From positions 558,001 through 622,000 of the forward strand of contig WIXG01000004.1 in assembly GCA_009869945.1 (NCBI GenBank): a stretch of 64,000 bases of DNA. Direction: 5' to 3'. This document shows, one piece after another, positions 26,096 through 37,938 of this stretch (positions are counted from its first letter, which is position 1; each line of letters opens with the position of its first letter). The notes under the pieces are model-generated. The model was not told where the DNA came from, searched no databases, and saw only the letters and a list, made by a program, of their open reading frames with translations. This stretch comes from Mesaphorura yosii (Eukaryota; Arthropoda; Collembola; Poduromorpha; Tullbergiidae). A program made the position numbers and the translations under genes.

Positions 26096-28971
26096 ATGAT
26101 GGCGAGTCGCGCGACCCTCGCCAAATTCACTGGCATATTCGCAGGTGTTAAAAGAATAGTTTTTAGTGCGCATCACAAAATACTTTTGACCAGGTAAAAT
26201 GACTCGCTGGACCCCAAGCAAATTGAAATTTGAATTTGCATCTGTTTCAGACTTTCGACCGCAAACATTTCTACCAGCCAACTGCGGAGTACACGAACAT
26301 CTACTGTGCACTACGATGAAGAAAAGAAGCAACCGAAAGAAATACCACCATCAACGTCCTTCGCAGTGAACATGTTTCTTGGTGTTACACATGCAGAGCA
26401 GGTTAAAGTCATGCCCTCGTGAGAATGAATCGAAGATTTGTGATGCCATTCTCTAAAATTTTGCATTATCAGGTTTTCCCTTACCCGACCGTCTTAAATG
26501 CTGAGCAGAAGGAAATGTTGGAGGCATTTGTTGGTCCGACCGAAAAGTTTTTGGAGGAGCAAAACGATCCGGCGAAAAACGATGCTGAAATGGCACTCCC
26601 ACAAGAAACAATGAACGCTTTAAAGGAAATGGGTGCATTCGGGTTGCAGGTAGACAGAGATTAATTGAGTACGAGAGGTGCATAGGACAGGCGGCTAGGA
26701 CTATAGGATTCCTTTTCGTAGGTTCCGGTGGAGTTTCAGGGCCTGGGACTTAATAATACGCAGTATGCAAGAGTGTGCGAAATTATTGGTTTTCATGATT
26801 TGGCACTTGGAATTGTCGTCGGAGCTCACCAGTCCATTGGATTCAAGGTTGCGGCAACGTACCAGTCAAAGCTCAAATGGTTTGTGAGAATTTATGGGAC
26901 TGTTATGCACAGGGCATTTTACTTTTCGGAACACCAGAACAAAAGAAAAAATACTTGCCGGAAGTAGCCACGGGAAAGAAAATTGCTGGTACGCCATTAA
27001 ATGTAAACTTCACTTCAAGAGTGGTAGAAAATGCTTTCTTTTGTTCTAACAGCCTTTGCCTTGACGGAGCCCTCAAGCGGCTCCGATGCAGCCAGCGTCA
27101 GGACTCATGCAGGTCAATGCTTATACTGAGTATCCATTTTGCGACCGTACAAAATTGGTTTTTGCGATTATAGAACTCTCTCCCGACGGAAAGCACTGGA
27201 TCCTGAACGGAAAGAAGCTCTGGATCAGCAATGGTGGTTTTGCTGAAGTTTTTACAGTATTTGCACAAACTCCCGTCACAGATAAGGCTGGTAAAACGAA
27301 AACCAAAATGACAGCATTCATTGTTGAGCGCAGTTTCGGCGGAGTAACAAACGGGCCACCTGAAAAGAAAATGGGCATAAAGGCATCGAACACGGCCGAA
27401 GTGTACTTTGACAACACGCCTGTACCGGTTGAGAATGTGTTGCTTCAACCTGGGGATGGGTTTAAGGCATATGTGTTTTAGCTCTCGAGTGTGGGCTTGA
27501 TTTGATTCAGGGTCCTTGTCTCGTGCAGGCTGCAATGAATATTCTGAACAATGGTCGCTTTGGTATGGGAGCAACTCTCTCTGGCACCATGAAGTGGGCC
27601 ATTGCTAAAGCCACCGAATTTGCTGTCAGTCGGACACAGTTCAATAAAAAGATTATGGAGTAAGTTCTTTCTAGCAACTCCATTCCTCTACTTGTTTTAT
27701 TAATTTCAAACTGTCTTTTAGTTATGGAGTAATTCAAGAAAAATTGGCCAATATGGCGGTGAGACACTACGTGTGCGAGTCGATTGCTTACATTGTCGCA
27801 GGAGCCATGGACAGAGGATACACAGATTATCATGTCGAAGCTGCCATTAGCAAGGTACATTGTTCATGTAAAGACCTCTGACGATGTGGCGCAATTATCA
27901 AATCAAGGTTACCTTCAGGTATTTGCGTCTGAAGCTGCTTGGTATGTGGTGGATGAGGCGATACAGATAATGGTAAACTTCATCACAAGATGATGTCGCC
28001 AATTTGTACATGTACTACTTTAAAAGGTTATGTGTAGGGCGGAATGGGATTCATGAAAGAAACGGGACTAGAACGCGTTCTCCGAGATTTGCGAATTTTT
28101 CGTATATTTGAAGGAACCAACGACATTCTGAGGCTTCTGATTGCTCTCACGGGTAAAATATTTGCCGCTCACCTTGTTGGCTTTAAATCCTTATTGGCAA
28201 CAATTAGATAACTTGAAGCAATTGCTCATATTTAAGGTTGTGCTCATGCCGGGGCTCACTTATCCAGGCTCAGTAAAGCACTGAAGAATCCATTGCATAA
28301 CATTGGAATGATTGCGGACGAAGCAACCAAACGTATCAGTGGTTCCAAGGACGAAATCGGGCCTTTGGTGCACCCAAACCTCGCAGCTGAGGCCAAGCTT
28401 CTTTCGGAGGTTAGCAATTGAGTCCTTACATTTAATTGATTTAAGAATATGCTATAGAATAGTTCCATATTTTTGCAGGTTATTGGACACTTTAGCAAAT
28501 CAGTTGAACAGATTTTAATCAAGTACGGAAAGACCATCACGGAAGAGCAGTTCCTCATGACTCGGTTCGCCGATTGCGCCATCGACATTATGGGAATGGC
28601 GGCCGTTTTATGTAAGCATACAATTTTCGTTTGGCAAATAGTTTCTTCTCGCTTAAACTTTGAACAAGATATGAATAAAATGTTTTAGCACGAGCAAGCT
28701 TGGCTCATACACAGAACCAGCCATCAGCCAATCATCAGGACGCCATGGCCAAAGCTTGGTGCTATGATGTGAGCAACAGTAATCAAGTTCTATATAATTT
28801 AAGCAATTCTAAAGTCGACTTTTCTTGTTTAAGGCATCCGAACGTGTCCGGCTCAACTTGGGCCACATGGGAGGCGCCAACCCGATAAATTACTATAAAT
28901 ACTTAACTGAGATATCCCGGCACATTTGCAAGGAAGGCGGTGTGATACAGCCTAATCCAGTCGGTTTCTAA
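26096..28971 (+). CDS. ACADVL: Very-long-chain acyl-CoA dehydrogenase, mitochondrial
   Basis: Fifteen exons: 26096-26193, 26251-26401, 26473-26649, 26722-26847, 26913-26988, 27053-27112, 27174-27466, 27529-27659, 27722-27854, 27919-27972, 28038-28152, 28237-28409, 28479-28611, 28689-28768, 28834-28971. They total 645 codons in phase, close to the human length of about 655. The enzyme performs the first step of beta-oxidation of long acyl-CoAs at the mitochondrial inner membrane, using FAD. The N terminus is Arg/Ser/Thr-rich with no acids, as a mitochondrial presequence should be. Core motifs: [53 protein letters not shown], and [15 protein letters not shown] with the catalytic Glu at about 458. 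The VLCAD-specific C-terminal extension is present to PNPVGF. Two adjacent Met codons start the frame; both are in phase. Intron 7 has an unusual donor, described in the findings. A variant ATTAAA at 29208-29213 may end the transcript. Confidence 0.95.
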
Positions 28972-29207
28972 ATTCTAAGTTTCTATTTTCATCTGTACTT
29001 CTGTTGCGATCGCTTCATAGTAATTCTCTCAGTATGATTTTCTTTCTGTACACGTACGAGTGCAGTCTTTGTTACTTAACACCAGAGATGACAAGCAGGT
29101 TCAAGTTTCAAAAATTTAATTAGCTTCGAACGCGCGAACTCGGTACAGAGATTTACTCTCCATTCGTATTAGTATCATAAAATTGAAACTATTTAACTGT
29201 ATCAAGT

Positions 29208-29213
29208 ATTAAA
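29208..29213 (+). promoter_or_regulatory. Candidate variant poly(A) signal of the VLCAD gene
   Basis: ATTAAA lies 237 bases after the VLCAD stop and only about 20 bases before the next open frame. If used, the VLCAD 3' UTR abuts or overlaps the 5' end of the SmydA-like gene. Confidence 0.3.
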
Positions 29214-29232
29214 CAAACTCATTGTCGTCATT

Positions 29233-30987
29233 GTGCAATTGTGGCTTGGGCTCCATTCAATTGCGATGTTCAAGATTGAATACGACCCTCGAATTGGACG
29301 ATATCTGAAGGCATTGCGTGACATTGATCCAGGAAGTGTCATAATTGACGAGCCGAGTATCGTGGATGGTCCATGCATTGACAGCTCGTCTTCATCATCT
29401 TTCAGCACGAGTCCACAGCCTGGACCGAGAATTGATCATACTGAAACCAAGAGTGGTGTTCACACATACATTTGTCCATCGTGCTACAAGAAATTACGTG
29501 AGGTTGATGCGAGTCAAAAATCGTCGGAAGTGATAGCCCCAGTCCATTGTCCAGCATGTGATTTAATTGTGTGCTCAACGAAATGCGCAGAATCTCAGAA
29601 TCATCTTAAGAATGAGTGCAAAATATTTAGTCAAGCTCCAGTGCTATTAACGAATGTGTTCCAGCATCCGTGTAAACAGACTTTGCTCTGTCAATTCATC
29701 ACAACGGTCAGGTGCCTATTCCTGAAGCACACAGACAGGTTCAAGTGGAACCAACTTTTGCAGCTACAATCGAACGTGAAAGAATTCGAACAGCGACGCA
29801 TTTTTGATGAAATAGATGAAGGGTTCTCTCTGTTGAACTGGGGCATGTTTTCTTCGGATTCTGAAGGTTCCGTTGGAGATTGTTGTGATCCACCGCCGAG
29901 TGCAGATATCCTGTGCGAGACTGACGATATACTCCATGCTGCTCATTTGTGCCTGGGAATTCTCCGAACCAATGCATTTAGCCAGCTAACAAATGAAATT
30001 GGTGTCGAGAGATTGTTTTTCTTTTCTTCGTTCATGGCACATAATTGTATCATGAATACGGACAGGTATTTCTGTCCCTCAGACAGTGACAACGGGACAT
30101 TCTCAAATGGTCGAATGGTAACGAAGGCCGCAGTTAAGATTCGCCAAGGTGAATCAATCGCCACAACTTACATGTCCTTCCTCGCTTCAACCGCTGAGCG
30201 ACAAAACGATATGGATCGGGTTTGGAACTTTCATTGCACTTGCTCACGGTGCACCGACGCAACCGAATGTCGCACCAATCTATCAAGTATTAGGTGCCCT
30301 AATTGCGCACTGGTTACATTCAGTGCATTCTTTTCAGTTGAGGACAAAGCCTGCAAATGGAGCTGCTCAAATTGTGCCAACAGTACTACCAGTAAAGAGG
30401 ACATCCAGAACATTCTAGACAAAACTGTGCATTCAATTGAAACTGAGAGACCTGACATTTTAACCAATTTGGAAGATACAGAGCGCTGGCTGGACATGTA
30501 TGACAACGGACAAGTTCTCCATTCAAACCATTCCATATTCACCCAAGTCAAATATTTCCTCTGTCAATATTACGGGAATGAGGCCGGAATAAATGGGATG
30601 ACTGAACTTCCGAACGCACGACTCCTGAGGAAGGTCAATTACTGCAGGCACACGCTTGACGTTCTCGACAAATTATTCAATGGAGTATACCTTTTCAAGG
30701 GTAAGCTTAATGTGATTACTTGTCTTGCAATCGGGTTGATTACGAAGTGGTCGCTCAATGATGGGTTGAACATTGCAGGTTCCGTTTTATTTCACTTGTG
30801 GCTGGCATTGAAAGAAATTGCAAGACGACAGATTGAACAAAAGCAAAGTAGTGATGACCAAAATATCACGGAGTTTGAGGAGATAATGCACAACGAGTCA
30901 ATTAGCCAGACTGCAGAATTGGCCCATGACATTCTGAGACATGGCGATCCAAATAGTATGGAAGAACTCATGGCGAATGCATTATGA
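29233..30987 (+). CDS. SmydA-like SET and MYND domain protein, intronless
   Basis: One uninterrupted frame of 584 codons. The SET N-terminal strand is IGRYLKALRDIDPGSVI (about 21-37), so the true start may be Met-13 (29269), which begins MFKIEYDP; the first Met is reported. A MYND zinc module follows, with CPSC near 77 and CPACDLIVCSTKCAESQNH near 105-125, ending at NECKIF. The SET core has AHNCIMNTDRYF near 268-280 and GESIATTY near 306-313. The post-SET Cys set is FHCTCSRC near 332-340, with two further Cys pairs beyond it. The helical C-terminal third is normal for SMYD proteins. Family members are lysine methyltransferases; SmydA is the arthropod-specific branch. Here the usual N-H-S-C-x-P-N is A-H-N-C-I-M-N, so the cofactor-binding Asn is lost and activity is doubtful. 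The gene lies on the same strand just after VLCAD. Lack of introns suggests a retrocopy origin. Confidence 0.85.
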   Translation: MQLWLGLHSIAMFKIEYDPRIGRYLKALRDIDPGSVIIDEPSIVDGPCIDSSSSSSFSTSPQPGPRIDHTETKSGVHTYICPSCYKKLREVDASQKSSEVIAPVHCPACDLIVCSTKCAESQNHLKNECKIFSQAPVLLTNVFQHPCKQTLLCQFITTVRCLFLKHTDRFKWNQLLQLQSNVKEFEQRRIFDEIDEGFSLLNWGMFSSDSEGSVGDCCDPPPSADILCETDDILHAAHLCLGILRTNAFSQLTNEIGVERLFFFSSFMAHNCIMNTDRYFCPSDSDNGTFSNGRMVTKAAVKIRQGESIATTYMSFLASTAERQNDMDRVWNFHCTCSRCTDATECRTNLSSIRCPNCALVTFSAFFSVEDKACKWSCSNCANSTTSKEDIQNILDKTVHSIETERPDILTNLEDTERWLDMYDNGQVLHSNHSIFTQVKYFLCQYYGNEAGINGMTELPNARLLRKVNYCRHTLDVLDKLFNGVYLFKGKLNVITCLAIGLITKWSLNDGLNIAGSVLFHLWLALKEIARRQIEQKQSSDDQNITEFEEIMHNESISQTAELAHDILRHGDPNSMEELMANAL

Positions 30988-32798
30988 AGTGATGATACCA
31001 CATTGTTTCAATCATTCAATTAAGTTTACACGAGCATGAATTAAGCGAAGATTTGTACTTTGTACCATAAACTGCTATTTACGTAATAAAGGGTATTTAT
31101 TCAGTTGCATTTGCGTCACTAGAAGTCTTTAACATAAAAGTATTTGTGACAGCGATGTCATAAAGTTTCAACAAGCTAAAATCAAGAATGTACGAGTACA
31201 ACAGTGTAAGCGTATTCTTATGCTATTGCATTTTCCCAGTTACAATTTGGTAGCATTCCAGCTTAGTATTATAACAATGTGTGTCCAACCTTCCAAATGT
31301 AAATACTAAACAATTTATCAATCGCACTTGTTTACTGCTTGTAACGAGAGCAAAAGACAATACAAGAATTTACTCAAGTTGAAAATATAGGTGAAATCCT
31401 GGCATGCCGTTTGCATTGCAAAGGAATTTTAGTGTAAAAACGTCAAAGTTAGCAAATGCATTGATTCTGGCAATTACTTGAACAAGTTGAACTTACTCAT
31501 TCACGTTGAAATCATTTCGTTTAGTAATCCAAAATAATTAGCACTCTTTTTAACAAAGGAATTGTAATCCGCTTGGAAGTCGCGAAAATATTATCGTTCC
31601 TACAATTTAGACTAGATTTGACTTGCTGTTTAGCAACTTTCTGTTCAGTTTGCGTTGTAAGAAAACTAAACCTCCCACGAGAGGTTCTACAATTAAAGTT
31701 GGTTTGGCTCAGCCATTCTGTGTTCACCCGTTTCTCTTAAAATATTCTTACTGTTAACCTAAATCACAAAAGACTTATTCTTCTTGAGCTTTCAGTACAT
31801 TACTGATCTGCAATGCAATTCTCTCTTAACCAAACCAAGTTGCCCGCAAACAAGGTATAGCAAAAGAAGTTGACCACTGGACTTCAAGGCGACCTGAAGT
31901 CAGCCTGACACTTGACCTGACCTAAATTCTGGCCGGAAACATTCGAATTTCTCACCGTGTTCTCAAACACAACCGCGACCGGGATCAACGTTCACGTTAC
32001 AATTTCTAAGTACCTTCCATTATTTCGAAGTTTGTATTACCGAAAAATATGAGATCACACTTGGCACAGGGACCAATACATGACACTCGACCTAAATGAC
32101 ACTTTTTGACTAATTTTGTAATCAAAACTTTGTTGCATGGCGTACCTCCATCAAGCACTGTTGCTGCTCATGGTTTCTAATACTTTGCATTGTCGGTTTT
32201 TGTCGAACATTCTGTTTCTGCTTATGGAGATAAGAATTCCCTAGAATAACTTGTACGTTTCTCTCTAATCTTACGAAGAAACCTTGAGCCTAAAATCTAG
32301 ATATGATATTTAGGAGCCTGAGATGTGGATTCTGAGCCATTATGTGTGATGTGCCTTCTAATGTTCTGTTCTGACATTGAGTTTACAACGTTACGTCATA
32401 TATTGAAGCACAAGAAACAAGAGTCACATTCAAGATTCAAACTATAAATTCAAAGGTTAAGCGGTCTTCCGTTCTGTATTGCTCGTGTTTTGAAAGCGTC
32501 TCCTTTCTTTTTGACATTTGACCCTTGGTTATCTGACAATGTAAAGTAACTACAACCAACGTATTCTGGAAGGTCAAACGTCAAACTTAGCAGCTAGAAT
32601 GAATGTACGGCTTGTGCGAACTTGTGCCTACTGAAAAGCTTGTTACGTTTAGACAGGTTACAATCAGGCTTACTTCGTTTACAACACATAACCTACTCCT
32701 AGCCTAATACAAAAACTGATGAGGTTGAGATGTTGTCTTTCAATATCAAATCAAGTTTCAGTGTCCGAACGAGGCAATCTAGGCCTCAGACCATCCTG
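30988..32798. other. Convergent 3' flanks of the SmydA-like gene and TMEM164
   Basis: The two flanking genes point towards each other, so this stretch should contain both 3' UTRs. An AATAAA lies about 100 bases after the SmydA-like stop. No clear minus-strand AATAAA was found close to the TMEM164 stop. No exon seen. Confidence 0.5.
31085..31090 (+). promoter_or_regulatory. Candidate poly(A) signal of the SmydA-like gene
   Basis: Canonical AATAAA 98 bases downstream of the SmydA-like stop codon on the same strand. Distance and sequence both fit a normal cleavage signal. Confidence 0.55.
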
Positions 32799-34095
32799 CT
32801 ATGTGTGGCCATTAGACAGTCCTGTGTGGCACGCATGGCACGTATGCTGCTGTTTCACTCCATTTTTGCTTTCGATTATGGTGAGCAGAGCCAAATCAGT
32901 TTCCATTGTGCTTTTGACCTTAGTCAACGGAAATTTTGTTATAAAGTAGGTAGCCAGGGCACAGTATGTTTTGCAAAGCAATGGCACAAAAATTCCTTGA
33001 TGCACCACGCCCCAAAGTCGGTAGTCCTGGCCGTAAAATGGATCAGAAATGGCAGGACAAAGTACTTGACCAATATTAATTTCCATCGGCTAAAAATAAA
33101 AAATCAATAAAAGTCAAAAACCGTAAGCGGATAATGACCTCTGTCAGTCACTTACAACGGCGATAGACATCAGGAAAACGAAGTGATACAGCATCATAAT
33201 TGCGTATGCCATGAATGACCAGGAGAAATCAGTCAACTTCTCAACAGTGTAAGCTCCTGTTTAAAATAAAGTTGTTAATTTACAAAGTACGGTACGCGGC
33301 CGGAAGAAATTGCTAATTAAATTGTATGTGTACCTCCGACTCTCAACAGATAATACGGTGTCACCAGCATCATGAAGTGTTGAATAAAATATATTTCCGT
33401 CTCGAAAGGAAGCTGTATATACATATAAACTTTAACAAATAAGAAGTGAATTCGGATGATGAATAGGAGGTAAGAATTTCAAAGACTTACCAAAAGTGTA
33501 TTTGTGACAGGAAACACTAATGCTAAAATTGCGCCATTTAAAAAGTTCAAGTGAATACGAAACAACGCTGTTACGAAACGCGAAGGTGTAGCAGCCAGTA
33601 GATAAATCTGTAATTGCAATTGTGCAAGATAATTGCATTATGAGATGGTCTTTGGGGTGAACTTTGCGAACTCACCTGAACTGCAGTAATAACGTGGCAT
33701 GGATTCAAAAGAAAAATAAGAGTTCGAGTAGCGAATTTGTAGGCAACCTCCATTCCGAATACGAGCGATACAATTGCTAGGAGGGTTTTCCTTCCACTTC
33801 GATCACGCCTTGCCAACGGACGGCAGTCGGGCAAGGAACAGTTTTTGTATCCCCACATTAGCATCATCGAAGCAGTGAAGACCCCAATTAATATTTCGAA
33901 CCACCTCCTGACCGGGCTGGTGAAGTCTCTACATAATGGTCCGCCATTGCCTTTAATAAACAGCGAATATTAAATAAATTGTAACACCAAAGGTAAAGCG
34001 GCCTGGGCATAAAGTACCGTACCTGCAAGGTTGAAATCTACACCGCCTGCGAGTAGATCATGAATTACATATGGGCTAAATCCCAGCGATGGCAT
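32799..34095 (-). CDS. TMEM164: Transmembrane protein 164 homologue
   Basis: Six exons (minus): 34095-34023, 33950-33676, 33607-33491, 33412-33334, 33256-33156, 33089-32799, for 311 codons in phase; vertebrate members are slightly under 300. Diagnostic segments are [10 protein letters not shown] after exon 1, then [20 protein letters not shown] followed by CHVITAVQ. Further on are [39 protein letters not shown] and [12 protein letters not shown] with YRLWG. These match the TMEM164 family, multi-pass membrane proteins with a conserved Cys and His. Human TMEM164 has been linked to acyl transfer making ether phospholipids and to autophagy/ferroptosis; that is family knowledge, not seen here. At least six hydrophobic helices are visible. 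The last about 55 residues differ from the vertebrate tail and include a Cys/His cluster (HTCHACHTG). It runs head-to-head with cullin-3, 3.8 kb apart, and tail-to-tail with the SmydA-like gene. Confidence 0.93.
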
Positions 34096-37000
34096 TTTTA
34101 AAAGATCCGTGATGAATTCCGGTGAAGTACTAAGCTTCTTTCGTTCTCACAGAAGACAGGAATTAGTTCAGGTACTCTTACGACTCTTTACAATTTACAG
34201 GTTTTCAACGAGTTGAGGTTGCAAGACCATGTGCGCAAAGGTCAGCAGTTCTTTTTACGTAATATCATGACTACAAATTATTCATTCAATGTAAATGTGA
34301 AGAATTGCTCTGCATAACCTTGACTTGAAACTTAAACATCAAAATCAAAATTGAATATCAAGAAGTTAGCTTAAAATAATAAACGAATGTACACGTTGCT
34401 ATTTAGCTGCGTAAATTGAGTAACAAAGACCAGTACAAAAATAACAGTAAACATTAATAATTATTGTTTAGCACGCAATTGTTACAGACAAGAATGAATA
34501 ACCCTAACCGTGTAGACGCTGGTCGGCACAAACTAAACCTTTCAGTTAAGTAATATTGCTCGTGAATGAATGGGGGCTCAACAATGAGTAGAATATACGC
34601 TGGAATTCCAAATTTGTACTATGAACAATGGGTAATAAATACTGTAATAATTCAAATGAGCACTTTCACTTCTCGACCTAGATGTTGTTATATGTCAGCA
34701 CTGAAGAGGATGTCGAGGATACAATGGTTCCAGTAGCAGTCGAGCTCCTAATGACATGTATCAGGTTCCATTGAGTTTTCACGTAGGTTGAGAAAGTTGC
34801 GTGGAGGATTATTTCATATGCGACGATGTGCGATGCGAGTAGATGCTTAATTGGAGTTTTGGATCTTCAATGATGCTTTTACATCTTCTTCAGCGTCAGG
34901 CCTGTGCTGTGTGATTCACACAGGTCTTCAAATTAGGAACTGATAAGTTGTTCACACAATCAGGACAGTCGAGAATGTGATTGCGCAAGAGCGAGTTGTT
35001 TTTACGAAATATTTCTTGTAACACACTAAATTCTCGTTATTGCGAGTTGTAACAGCAGTGAGTAATTTCCTTCCTCGACGCAAGTGCAAGTGCCAGGAGC
35101 AAGTTGCCGAGTGTGGCTGCGCTGCGTTAATGACTCACAATTAATTTCCTTTTCCTCTGATCTCAACCGCCCATCCTTCAAGCACGTCGTGTGACTAGTT
35201 GACCATCGCGATAAGGATAAACGTACGCACACCACTTAATTTTTATGCTTATGTAATTGCACACAGGCACTGGCAGCGCGATACACATGCGAGCTGTGTA
35301 ACCACCAATTGTCAATCCGATGGATGATTAGCACGCGTTTGCGAATCTACTCGAAACGAATTTACTTGCTTTTCTATTCAGTCAACGCAGCAATACGACG
35401 AGCATTTTGTCCCCAATCCTGTTAAATATTAATTATGAAATCGATACCAGTACGGGACAGGAACAATGAGTGGTTAAGAAAACAAAACAAAAGTAGCAAT
35501 GCAAATGCAAGGAATGAAGTGTTTAATACAAAATACGCATACACTTTGAATGCATTCGATATTTTATCCAACAAATGAAAAAGGACATGCACATGCTCAC
35601 TATGAACATGCTGCACGAATTGCATATTGGCCTAGGATCGCATGATCTAATTTTGCAGGCCACTTCACTTGCTCGTACTCATAAAATCCCAAATCCTTTG
35701 CGCACATGCTCAATGTCATTTATCTGGGACTGTCTGGCTCTGGGCACATACCATCTTCCCACGGGCTCGTCGATTTACTTTGCGCGAATCTTTGCAAGAG
35801 TCATCAAATTAGGTCGCTTTGTGCGTGTTTTAAGGAATATTTATTTCAGCAGTCTGTAATGAGGCTCCTCAGCGAAAAATAATCTCTACCAATCAGCATT
35901 GTCCAATGCAGTCAGCTGCGGATTTTCAGCAGTGTTGGTTTCTTCACAATCAAAGCAAAATATCTTTCACAGAATTATTAATCTCGACTGCGCAAGCAAT
36001 AAATTGATTTTCAATGACATCCAGGAATAGACAATTAAGGTATCAATACTGCTGTATATTATGCACATACGAGCGAATTTCTAATGTTAAATGATGGCCC
36101 GCTCGCAAATTTGTATCACGTCACCGCACCAGTTCGAATTACACGAGTTCGAACTACCTTCGGTAATAGATTGCAAGAATTACAAATGCGAATCAGTCGC
36201 AATTTCGACGAGACAAGACTTCCAACGCGTTAAGGGTGACAAATCAAATTCGAATTTCCGTAGGCTCGACCCAACAGGGTTTTCCAGTAGAACTGTTTCC
36301 AGCAAACTGTTCCAGGAGAATTGTTTCCGAGAATTATTCTAGGAGCATTGTTTCCAGTAGTCCCAGGAAGCACTATTTCTGCTGAGAGTGTATCAGCATC
36401 ATTCAAATGGTATTTCTCAATTTTAGAATAACTCTGAGAATTGTTACTCCGAGCTGAAGATAACCGAAATCGGGTGTGAACTGTCATACTCGTCATGGAC
36501 TGGACTGGTCAATTAAACATAATCTCATACCTATTGTTTGAGTAATGACTAGAAATTTGTGGACTATAGCGTGCAGTGCAGTTCACGATTTCTCAGCGGT
36601 ATGCCGTATGTCATTTTTCGCAGTTAACATGGGACGTGGATGTCATGATCTGTAATGCACTTTGCCATGCGGATCCGTCAATAGTTCGCTATTCAATCGT
36701 CCAGTCTACGCACACGTGGCCCTGCAGCTGCCTGCCAATGCTAAAATGCATAAAACGGGACGTTAGCTATAGTTAGCTACTATTAATGATGCTGTAATTT
36801 AGGAGACTAAAATGGAGCTGAAGCAATTTTCAATTATATGATCGACGTAAGTTTAACCGTTGATAAACTGGAGATCGACGACGTTTGGTGATTGAAAAGA
36901 CAAAGTAAATACACGTATGGTGTAAGGCGAGAGAATTCGATGGTAGAGAACAGATGGAGGTTGTTGAATTCTTGGGCTGATGTAGAGTTGCACTGCAGAG

Positions 37001-37938
37001 CTCATAGCCAATTTCTACTGGGGACGACGGCGTACACTCATTTTTATTTTTGCCGTAATGCATCGTGTGCTGCTTGTCTACAGCACCCTTTGTCCGAATA
37101 GACTATGGAGAAGACCAACACCAACACGTAACAACACAAACCAACTCGCAGGTGAAAACTTTGAGATAAACTCATCAATCCCAAAATTTACATGCAAGTA
37201 GTTCAATAAATTAATTCGAATAGTTACTTTCGAATTGGGACAGAATTTCGGGTTTTGTGTAATTGAAATTGTTAAATTGCTCTACTGAAGTTGGAGACAC
37301 AGTTGTGTTGAGTAAGTGATTTGATTAAAAGGTCAAAAGTCGATATTTTCAAGATTTGAATTCGTTTCTTATTTTATTAGTGAAGCCACTATGCAAAATG
37401 CTGCGACCGTCATAGTTAATCTCGGAAATCAACTTGTGTCTTCGTGGAGGCGTTGGAAACATTAGGAATTAACAGTTGTTGGCTGGGTTCGGTCAGCTGA
37501 AGCTAGGTCATCGCACTTTCCTGATTGAGAACAAATTAGCCTCTGTTATCTCATTGGATTCATCAACTTCTAGGCGTCTGCTCTGCTTATAAGAGTTAGA
37601 GCTAACTGGTAAGTGATAACTCGAGCAATTCAAGTCCAGGAGCCGAGAAAGGTATTGTCGAAGGTTTTCATTGTCATAGCTGCTTCTACTGCTAGATTAT
37701 GAATTAGTTAATTAACTTTGTAGGGCTATTTGGAGTTGGACGTATTGCTTAGTACTGGCAGAGCTTACTCGTTCCGACCTCGGCTCAGTAGAAGTGGTAG
37801 TACTAGTACTTCTAATTTTCTCCATATCTAGTTAAATTGGTTGGCTTCACTAACTTCTACTATGCCTTGAATCTAGTTAATCCGTTTGTGGCATTGCGCA
37901 TTGATCCTTCTTTGTCGCGCCCAATTTCTACATAAACC
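34096..37938. other. Intergenic stretch between TMEM164 and cullin-3
   Basis: The two genes are divergent, so both promoters should lie here. No exon with homology was found. The only distinct structure is a degenerate short tandem repeat at 36278-36383, listed separately. Confidence 0.5.
36278..36383. repeat. Degenerate short tandem repeat, unit about 13-15 bases
   Basis: Six to seven imperfect copies of a unit near gaattgtttccag are visible: gaactgtttccag, aactgttccagga, gaattgtttccga, gaattattctagga, gcattgtttccag. Unit length varies, which fits an old minisatellite. It has no gene association other than lying 1.6 kb upstream of cullin-3. Confidence 0.55.
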
